A stretch of 19,270 nucleotides of DNA from JAABYT01 sp041581935 (GTDB lineage: Bacteria; Pseudomonadota; Gammaproteobacteria; HK1), in NCBI GenBank assembly GCA_041581935.1, contig JBFICP010000034.1, positions 1 through 19,270 on the forward strand. Direction: 5' to 3'. The notes under the pieces were generated by a model, which saw nothing but the letters and a program-made list of their open reading frames with translations, did no database searches and had not been told where the DNA came from. Shown one piece after another: positions 13,855-19,270 of the stretch. How positions within the stretch are numbered: position 1 is the stretch's first letter; each line of letters starts with the position of its first letter. The position numbers and the translations under genes are program-made.

Positions 13855-13907
13855 AGCGCGACATGCGAAGACCACCGGTGCGCCGCGTCTATCCGGGTTT
13901 GCCGTGA
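13851..13907 (+). CDS. Possible 18-codon coupling mini-ORF between mreD and mrdA
   Basis: An ATG overlapping the mreD stop (ATGA, 13851-13854) opens an 18-codon frame whose TGA overlaps the GTG start of mrdA (GTGA, 13904-13907). The peptide is very basic and Pro/Arg-rich (MKRDMRRPPVRRVYPGLP) and is unlike any protein I know. mrdA has no ribosome binding site in this spacer, so ribosomes passing through this frame may be what delivers them to mrdA. The frame is also open far upstream in alternate phase within mreD, so chance cannot be excluded. Confidence 0.35.
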   Translation: MKRDMRRPPVRRVYPGLP

Positions 13908-15829
13908 AATCGATACACACCATCAAGGATATCGCTCGTGAGACCCGTATCGTTCGCAGTCGCGTAGTGGCCGCGTGCGTCGGGGTTTTTCTGCTGGCGG
14001 GAGTACTGGTACTGCGTATGGTGCAGCTACAGGTGGTGGAGTACGAGCATTTCAGCACCCTGTCCGAGGACAATCGCGTCAAGATTGTGCCGCTCGCGCC
14101 GACGCGCGGACTCATCTATGACCGCAACGGTGTTGCACTGGCGCAGAACACACCCACCTTCACACTCGAGATTGTTCCCGAGAACGTCGACGACATGGAG
14201 AAGCTGCTGACCGAGCTTCGTGATGTCGTGTACATCACCCCGGAAGACATCAAGCGATTTCGCGGTATGCTCAGGAAAAAGCGCCGATTTCAAAGCGTAC
14301 CCCTGCGCTACCGTCTCAACGAGCTGGAGGTGGCGCGCTTCTCCGTCAACCGACATCGTTTTCCGGGAGTTGACGTGCATGCGAGGCTGACGCGCAGCTA
14401 CCCGCTGGGGGCCTCCTCGGTGCATTTGCTCGGCTATGTCGGAAGAATAAGCGAGGAAGAGCTGCAGAGCGTCGACGCTGCGGAGTATCGTGGAACCACG
14501 CACATCGGAAAAACCGGCGTCGAGCAGGCTTATGAGGCCCTTCTTCACGGCGAGCCGGGTCTCCAGCACGTGGAGACCAACGCGCAGGGGAGGATCCTGC
14601 GAGTGCTCGAGCGCAGCGATCCGGCGCCGGGCAGCAATTTACATCTCACTATCGACGCATCGCTGCAGGCGGTTGCGGAGCGTGCACTCGGGAGCGAGAA
14701 CGGGGCCGTGGTGGCGGTGGATCCGGCGACCGGCGCACTGCTCGCCTTCGCCAGTACCCCCGTTTACGACCCGAATCTGTTTGTCGATGGTATCGACTCG
14801 AGAACCTATCAGAATCTGCTCGCATCCCCCGAGCGGCCGCTGTTCAATCGCGCACTCAACGGGCAGTATCCGCCCGGTTCCACGGTCAAACCGTTCGTTG
14901 GTCTGGCGGGACTCGAGCACGAGCACGTCAGCGACGAGCACGAAGTCTTCTGCCCAGGGTGGTTCCGGCTGCCGGGCCGAGAGCGCCGTTACCGCGACTG
15001 GAAAAAGTGGGGCCACGGTAAAGTCGATGTCAAGCGCTCCATCGTCGAATCCTGTGACGTCTTCTACTACACGCTGGCTCACGAGATGGGCATTACACGA
15101 CTGCACGATTACCTCACCTTGTTCGGCTTCGGTGTGCGCACGGGCATCGATCTGCATGGCGAGAGCGCGGGTCTCATGCCGTCTGAAGAATGGAAGCGCC
15201 GCAGCCGGGGTCAGGCGTGGTTTCCCGGCGAAACGCTCATTACCGGCATCGGGCAGGGCTTCACCTTGACGACGCCGCTGCAGCTGGCCATGGCTACGGC
15301 GACGCTCAGTACCCGGGGCGTGCGCCTGCGACCGCAGGTGGTGTTGCGCCGTGACGACGCGAGTGCGCACAACGGCGTCGATCTGGTGCCTGAGACGCTC
15401 GACACCATCACTCCGAATTTGGAGAGCAACTGGCAGACGGTGATAGAGGCTATGGCCGATGTGGTGCACGGCGAGAAAGGCACGGCCAGAAGAATCGGTG
15501 TCGGTGTCACCTATCGCATAGCCGGAAAGACGGGTACCGCTCAAGTTTTCGGTATCGCGCAGGACGAGGAGTATGACGCAGAAAAAGTCGATAAAAAGCT
15601 GCGCGATCATGCTTTGTTTATCGCGTTCGCACCGGTGGAAAATCCGCGCATCGCACTTGCCGTGCTGGTGGAGAACGGCGGCAGTGGCAGCAAAACGGCG
15701 GCACCCATCGCACGCAAGGTGATGGACCACTACTTCCAGGAGGTCCTCGACGACAACGAAGGCGAGCTTATTCTCACCGCCATCGGCGTCCCGGATAGCG
15801 GTTCCCACGGAGCAATTCGACGCCGATGA
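13904..15829 (+). CDS. mrdA: Penicillin-binding protein 2, elongation D,D-transpeptidase
   Basis: PBP2 cross-links new sidewall peptidoglycan with RodA. The 641-residue protein has a short cytoplasmic N-terminus, a membrane anchor (about 20-40) and the pedestal domain with TRGLIYDRNGVALAQN (67-82). The transpeptidase domain carries STVK (326-329), SCD (383-385) and KTGTAQ (542-547), so all three active-site motifs are present. Residues C350, D365, H371 and C384 sit where a structural zinc site was described in Acinetobacter PBP2 (Asp350, Asp365, His371, Cys384), with Cys in place of Asp at the first position. The GTG start lacks a ribosome binding site and is probably coupled to the mini-ORF from mreD. 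The stop overlaps mrdB by ATGA. Confidence 0.98.
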   Translation: MKSIHTIKDIARETRIVRSRVVAACVGVFLLAGVLVLRMVQLQVVEYEHFSTLSEDNRVKIVPLAPTRGLIYDRNGVALAQNTPTFTLEIVPENVDDMEKLLTELRDVVYITPEDIKRFRGMLRKKRRFQSVPLRYRLNELEVARFSVNRHRFPGVDVHARLTRSYPLGASSVHLLGYVGRISEEELQSVDAAEYRGTTHIGKTGVEQAYEALLHGEPGLQHVETNAQGRILRVLERSDPAPGSNLHLTIDASLQAVAERALGSENGAVVAVDPATGALLAFASTPVYDPNLFVDGIDSRTYQNLLASPERPLFNRALNGQYPPGSTVKPFVGLAGLEHEHVSDEHEVFCPGWFRLPGRERRYRDWKKWGHGKVDVKRSIVESCDVFYYTLAHEMGITRLHDYLTLFGFGVRTGIDLHGESAGLMPSEEWKRRSRGQAWFPGETLITGIGQGFTLTTPLQLAMATATLSTRGVRLRPQVVLRRDDASAHNGVDLVPETLDTITPNLESNWQTVIEAMADVVHGEKGTARRIGVGVTYRIAGKTGTAQVFGIAQDEEYDAEKVDKKLRDHALFIAFAPVENPRIALAVLVENGGSGSKTAAPIARKVMDHYFQEVLDDNEGELILTAIGVPDSGSHGAIRRR

Positions 15830-16986
15830 ACAAGCTACAGCCTCTCTGGACACCCGTGAGAACACTCGCGCCGACCCCGTCGCTCAATGCGATGCACGAT
15901 CAGCGCACGATCGCGCAGCGCCTGCACATGGATATTCCTCTGCTGCTTGGGTTGTTGTTGCTCTCCGGGATCGGACTGGCGGTTCTCTACAGCGCCGGCG
16001 GGCAGGATACGAACCTTCTGGTTCGTCAGGGCGTTCGCCTGGCCGCCGCATTCACCGCGATGTTCGTTCTCGCGCAGGTACCGCCGCGCCACCTGTTGTT
16101 CTGGACGCCGTGGCTGTATGCGATCGGTATCGCACTGCTGATCGCGGTGCTCGCGATCGGCGACGTGGCACAGGGCGCTCAGCGGTGGATTCGCATCGGG
16201 CCGCTGAACTTTCAGCCGTCCGAGATGTTGAAGATTATCGTTCCGATGATGGTCGCCTACTATCTCGGTGATCGATCGCTGCCGCCCAGTTTCCTGCGCG
16301 TGCTCGTAGCCGGTTTCCTGGTGGTCGTACCGACGCTGTTGATAGCCCGCCAGCCGGATCTGGGAACCGCGCTGCTAATCGCGTGCTCGGGCGTATTCGT
16401 AATTTTACTTGGAGGCATCAGCGTACGCTTGATCGCAGCATGCGCAATTCTCGTGTCGGCGAGCGCGCCGATAATGTGGTACACGATGCACGACTATCAA
16501 CGTCAACGCGTGCTGACTTTTCTCGATCCAGAGCAGGATCCGCTTGGTTCCGGGTATCACATCATACAGTCGAAGATTGCCATCGGCTCTGGAGGAACCT
16601 ATGGAAAGGGTTGGTTGAATGGGACACAATCGCAGCTGGACTTTCTGCCCGAGCGATCTACCGACTTCATATTTGCAGTATTCAGCGAAGAGTTCGGGCT
16701 CTCGGGAGTGCTGATACTCATTGCGATTTATCTAGCCGTCGTGTTCCGGGGCCTGTATATCGCCTCGCAGGCGCAGGATTCTTATGCGCGCCTGCTCGCA
16801 GGCAGCCTTGTTCTGACATTTTTCGTCTATGTTTTCGTCAATATCGGAATGGTCAGCGGGCTCCTGCCGGTGGTTGGATTACCGCTGCCGCTGCTCAGCT
16901 ACGGAGGCACGTCGCTCGTCACGGTAATGGCCGCATTCGGTATTCTCATGTCACTTCACACTCACAGGCGCCTGATCTCGGAATGA
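15826..16986 (+). CDS. mrdB: Peptidoglycan glycosyltransferase RodA
   Basis: RodA is the SEDS-family polymerase that makes glycan strands from lipid II during elongation. The 386-residue protein has about ten transmembrane segments. It shows GAQRWIRIGPLNFQPSEMLKI, the FLDPEQDPLGSGYHIIQSKIAIGSGG loop, and FLPERSTDFIFAVFSEEFG, the block carrying the invariant acidic residue needed for activity. PLPLLSYGGTSL closes the core. Its N-terminus is about 25 residues longer than usual (the family normally opens near RLHxDxPLLLG); an ATG at 15892 is possible but has no ribosome binding site. I keep 15826 because it overlaps the mrdA stop (ATGA). The stop overlaps mltB the same way. Confidence 0.97.
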   Translation: MNKLQPLWTPVRTLAPTPSLNAMHDQRTIAQRLHMDIPLLLGLLLLSGIGLAVLYSAGGQDTNLLVRQGVRLAAAFTAMFVLAQVPPRHLLFWTPWLYAIGIALLIAVLAIGDVAQGAQRWIRIGPLNFQPSEMLKIIVPMMVAYYLGDRSLPPSFLRVLVAGFLVVVPTLLIARQPDLGTALLIACSGVFVILLGGISVRLIAACAILVSASAPIMWYTMHDYQRQRVLTFLDPEQDPLGSGYHIIQSKIAIGSGGTYGKGWLNGTQSQLDFLPERSTDFIFAVFSEEFGLSGVLILIAIYLAVVFRGLYIASQAQDSYARLLAGSLVLTFFVYVFVNIGMVSGLLPVVGLPLPLLSYGGTSLVTVMAAFGILMSLHTHRRLISE

Positions 16987-18056
16987 ATGCAAGGTCGTCC
17001 CGTGTCAGTGCACCAGGCACCTTGAACGGTCTCACGCGATGGTTCCGGTGCACCCGCCAGGCCCTCATTTGGCTGGTCTCGATTGGCCTGTTCGCATGCT
17101 CAGGGGCGGCAGTCCATTCCAGGACCCCGGAAAAGCTCGACCCGGAAACCGAAATCGCGCCCTTCGTGGGCGAGATGGTGAAGCGCCACGGCTTCGAGCG
17201 CGAGCAGCTCGAACGGCTACTCGACGGCGTGCGGGTAAGGCCCAAGATTCTGGAGGCAATTCGACGACCGGCGGAGTCTCTGGATTGGTATCAGTACTAT
17301 CCGATTTTCATTACCGAGGCACGTATTAACAAGGGTGAAGAATTCTGGCGTAAGCACTCCGATACGCTGGCGAATGCCGCTCGCGAGTTCGGCGTATCGC
17401 CCGAAATCATCGTTGCCATCATCGGTGTCGAAACGTTCTACGGGACTCGCAAGGGCAAGTATCTGGTGCTCGATTCTCTGGCGACGCTCGCGTTTCGCTA
17501 TCCCAGGCGTAGCAAGTTCTTTCGCCGCGAACTCGAGCAGTTCCTCATTCTCGCGCGCCAGGAAAATCTTGATCCCGGCGAGGTGCAAGGATCCTATGCA
17601 GGTGCGATGGGCATTCCACAGTTCATCTCGAGCAGCTATCGACGCTATGCAGTGGACTTCGATGGAGACGGGGTGCGCGACCTCCTGAAGAGCGAGGCCG
17701 ACGCTATCGGCAGTGTCGCCAACTATCTAAAGCGGCATGGTTGGCAGCGCGATGGTGCCATTGCATTGCCGGCAAGCGTGACCGGTGACGAATACAAGGT
17801 CCTGGTCAAGAAAGGCCTCAAGCCGCATACACCGGTGTCGGACATGCACAACTTCGGCGTCGTCGTGCTGTATGCTAGTGAGAACCAGTCGCGCGGAACG
17901 CTCATCGAGCTCATTAACAAGGATGATATCGAGCATTGGGTCGGACTGCAGAACTTCTACGCAATTACTCGTTACAATCACAGCAGCTTATACGCGATGG
18001 CGGTCTTTCAGCTTGCTCGAGAGATCAGCAAAAGATACCGCAGTGTCGAGGGATGA
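16983..18056 (+). CDS. mltB: Membrane-bound lytic murein transglycosylase B
   Basis: MltB cleaves the MurNAc-GlcNAc bond with formation of 1,6-anhydroMurNAc, opening the sacculus for insertion and turnover. The 357-residue product has a hydrophobic N-terminal segment ending LFACSG with Cys39 as a likely lipid site; Phe at the -2 position makes the lipobox atypical. The SLT-B domain shows VAIIGVETFYG with catalytic E150, and GSYAGAMGIPQFISSSYRRYA. An EF-hand-like loop DFDGDGVRDL (225-234) matches the calcium site of Slt35. ATG 16983 overlaps the mrdB stop by four bases; a second ATG at 16987 is out of frame. The open frame runs far upstream inside mrdB, but that part is non-coding. rlpA starts one base after its stop. 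Confidence 0.96.
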   Translation: MNARSSRVSAPGTLNGLTRWFRCTRQALIWLVSIGLFACSGAAVHSRTPEKLDPETEIAPFVGEMVKRHGFEREQLERLLDGVRVRPKILEAIRRPAESLDWYQYYPIFITEARINKGEEFWRKHSDTLANAAREFGVSPEIIVAIIGVETFYGTRKGKYLVLDSLATLAFRYPRRSKFFRRELEQFLILARQENLDPGEVQGSYAGAMGIPQFISSSYRRYAVDFDGDGVRDLLKSEADAIGSVANYLKRHGWQRDGAIALPASVTGDEYKVLVKKGLKPHTPVSDMHNFGVVVLYASENQSRGTLIELINKDDIEHWVGLQNFYAITRYNHSSLYAMAVFQLAREISKRYRSVEG

Positions 18057-18057
18057 A

Positions 18058-18882
18058 GTGAGCGAGGAGTCGGTTTCGCGACGATGGGCATCGGTAGCGC
18101 ACATTTCGGGTGCAGCAACCCTGCTGCTGCTCGGCGCGTGCGCGGGCGGGCCCGCTGTCGACGGGCCGCCGCGTAAGCACGTAGACGTCGCATCGGTTCC
18201 GGATGCGGTGCCGAGAGTCGAACCGAAAAGTCGCTACGGGAATCCGCGCTCATACAAGGTCTACGGTAAGCGCTACTATCCGTTGAGGACGAGCAACGGC
18301 TACCGCGAACGTGGTATCGCTTCCTGGTATGGGTCCAAGTTTCACGGCCGACGCACCTCCAGCGGTGAGGCGTACGACATGTACGCCATGACAGCAGCCC
18401 ACAAGACCCTACCACTGCCGACATATGCGCGGGTTACCAACCTCGAGAATGGGCGCAGTGTCGTCGTGCGTGTCAACGATCGAGGCCCGTTTCACGACAA
18501 CCGTATCATCGACCTCTCTTATTCCGCCGCCTGGAAGCTCGGAATCCTCGCGAAGGGGACCGGTTATGTAGAAGTCCTCGCACTCGATCCGCGCTCACCG
18601 CAACCGGTCAGCGTGGCGAAGAGCTCGCCGCGTTCGCCGGCGGGTCCCGTGCGGCTGTACCTTCAGACCGGCTCGTTCAGCGTTCGGGCCAATGCGGAGC
18701 AGATGAAATGGCGGATGCAGAATGTTTCCGGTGGGCCGGTGACTATCGATCCGGTGCAGATTGGCGGCAGAGTCACCTATCGCGTGCGGGTTGGTCCCAT
18801 TGCCAACGTCACCAAGGCAGATCGCCTGGCGCAACAGATCTCGGATCTCGGCCTCGAAACCCCACGCATCGTGATCGAATAG
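18058..18882 (+). CDS. rlpA: RlpA, septal/cell-wall lytic transglycosylase lipoprotein
   Basis: RlpA is an outer-membrane lipoprotein that, in Pseudomonas, cuts glycan strands lacking stem peptides. The 274-residue product has a lipoprotein signal (LLLLGAC, Cys28). A double-psi beta-barrel domain follows from about residue 85 (GIASWYGSKFHGRRTSSGEAYD...VRVNDRGPFHDNRIIDLS). E104, D107 and H115 have the same spacing as the residues required for activity in Pseudomonas RlpA. A C-terminal SPOR domain (about 197-274, LYLQTGSFSVRANAEQM...YRVRVGP) binds denuded glycan. GTG 18058 is chosen: GAGGGA (18048-18053) precedes it and the lipoprotein signal starts properly. The longer upstream frame overlaps mltB and is not coding. 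dacA follows after 48 bases. Confidence 0.95.
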   Translation: MSEESVSRRWASVAHISGAATLLLLGACAGGPAVDGPPRKHVDVASVPDAVPRVEPKSRYGNPRSYKVYGKRYYPLRTSNGYRERGIASWYGSKFHGRRTSSGEAYDMYAMTAAHKTLPLPTYARVTNLENGRSVVVRVNDRGPFHDNRIIDLSYSAAWKLGILAKGTGYVEVLALDPRSPQPVSVAKSSPRSPAGPVRLYLQTGSFSVRANAEQMKWRMQNVSGGPVTIDPVQIGGRVTYRVRVGPIANVTKADRLAQQISDLGLETPRIVIE

Positions 18883-18930
18883 CACGGTGGCTGGAATTGA
18901 AAGAACGTTTTGACTACGGGAGCTGAACGC

Positions 18931-19270
18931 GTGAGGGGAGTCTTGAGCATTTTTTTCGCCTTGTCGGCGGTGTTGGCGATGGTCACGGCCCAGGCGGCGG
19001 TCGTGACGCCGACCCCTCCTGCGATCAAGGCGCGCGCGTATATCCTCAAGGACTACGACAGTGGTGAGGTTCTGGTCGAAGCCAACGCCGATGAGCACAT
19101 GGACCCTGCGAGCCTCACCAAGATGATGACCGTGTACGTCGTTCTGGCCGAGCTCGCGGACGGCAAGTTCCGAATGGAAGACCGGGTCCCCATCAGCAAG
19201 AAAGCCTGGAAAATGGGTGGCTCTAAAATGTTCATTGAGGTTGGCAAGGAGGTACCGGTCGAGGATCTGC
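18931..19270 (+). CDS. dacA: D-alanyl-D-alanine carboxypeptidase (5' part, cut by window end)
   Basis: This is a low-molecular-weight PBP of the DacA/PBP5 family, which removes the terminal D-Ala of peptidoglycan stem peptides in the periplasm. About 113 codons are visible before the window ends, roughly a third of a usual 380-400 residue protein. There is a signal peptide (MRGVLSIFFALSAVLAMV, likely cut after AQA), then YILKDYDSGEVL and the active-site SLTK with S61 and K64. RVPISKKAWKMGGSKMF is typical of PBP5. GTG 18931 is chosen for GGGAG (18918-18922) 8 bases upstream; a TTG at 18910 is possible but less well supported. It is the usual gene after rlpA in this operon. Confidence 0.93.
   Translation, partial: MRGVLSIFFALSAVLAMVTAQAAVVTPTPPAIKARAYILKDYDSGEVLVEANADEHMDPASLTKMMTVYVVLAELADGKFRMEDRVPISKKAWKMGGSKMFIEVGKEVPVEDL

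Noticed and set aside
14639..15865. 408-codon open frame on the - strand opposite mrdA
   Set aside because: Antisense shadow of the certain PBP2 gene; composition (His/Arg/Ala-rich) is typical of a GC-rich mirror frame and no motif is seen.
16383..16982. Upstream extension of the mltB frame inside mrdB
   Set aside because: The frame is open but alternate to RodA; the signal segment and conserved MltB start at 16983, overlapping the mrdB stop by ATGA.
17785..18057. Upstream extension of the rlpA frame inside mltB
   Set aside because: The lipoprotein signal starts after GTG 18058, which has its own GAGGGA; upstream residues are an alternate frame of MltB.
1..19270. Defence system, prophage, CRISPR array, toxin-antitoxin pair or biosynthetic cluster
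   Set aside because: Every long stretch is covered by conserved housekeeping genes; no spaced repeats, integrase, transposase or paired small toxin genes are seen on either strand.

Overview
The window is about 19.3 kb of GC-rich chromosome from a gammaproteobacterium. The RpoA C-terminal domain, S4, S8 and S11 read almost like their enterobacterial counterparts. The gene order rpsH to rpmJ then rpsM to rplQ is the classical spc and alpha operon order. A divergent gatCAB / mreBCD pair followed by mrdA-mrdB-mltB-rlpA-dacA is the arrangement known from Pseudomonas-like lineages. I cannot place it to genus. There is no sign of phage, insertion sequences, CRISPR or tRNA/rRNA genes. Nearly all of the window is conserved housekeeping DNA, and I do not see a new multigene system in it.

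Region 1 (25-6974, + strand) holds the end of the spc operon (rpsH, rplF, rplR, rpsE, rpmD, rplO, secY, rpmJ) and the whole alpha operon (rpsM, rpsK, rpsD, rpoA, rplQ). A 99-bp gap at the rpmJ/rpsM junction carries a plausible sigma-70 promoter. A strong hairpin terminator follows rplQ. These genes make ribosomal proteins, the SecY translocon channel and the RNA polymerase alpha subunit.

Region 2 (7074-7805, + strand) is a single gene for a SAM-hydrolysing enzyme of the SAM hydroxide adenosyltransferase family. It converges on gatB across 27 bp that contain a hairpin-forming, REP-like palindrome.

Region 3 (7833-11141, - strand) is gatC-gatA-gatB, the tRNA-dependent amidotransferase that makes Gln-tRNA(Gln) and/or Asn-tRNA(Asn). 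Its presence suggests that the organism mischarges at least one of these tRNAs.

Region 4 (11142-11360) is the 219-bp divergent gatC/mreB control region. It has candidate promoters, an inverted repeat around a -10-like box, and a 41-codon small ORF with a very good ribosome binding site.

Region 5 (11361-19270, + strand) is the cell-elongation (Rod) operon. MreB filaments, MreC, MreD, the transpeptidase PBP2 (mrdA) and the glycosyltransferase RodA (mrdB) build sidewall peptidoglycan. MltB and RlpA are lytic transglycosylases that trim it, and DacA (cut by the window end) is a D,D-carboxypeptidase. Genes are packed with 4-base overlaps. The most unusual points are mreC, whose conserved N-terminus lies upstream of any standard start codon and seems to begin at ATC, and an 18-codon mini-ORF that joins mreD to mrdA by 4-base overlaps at both ends.
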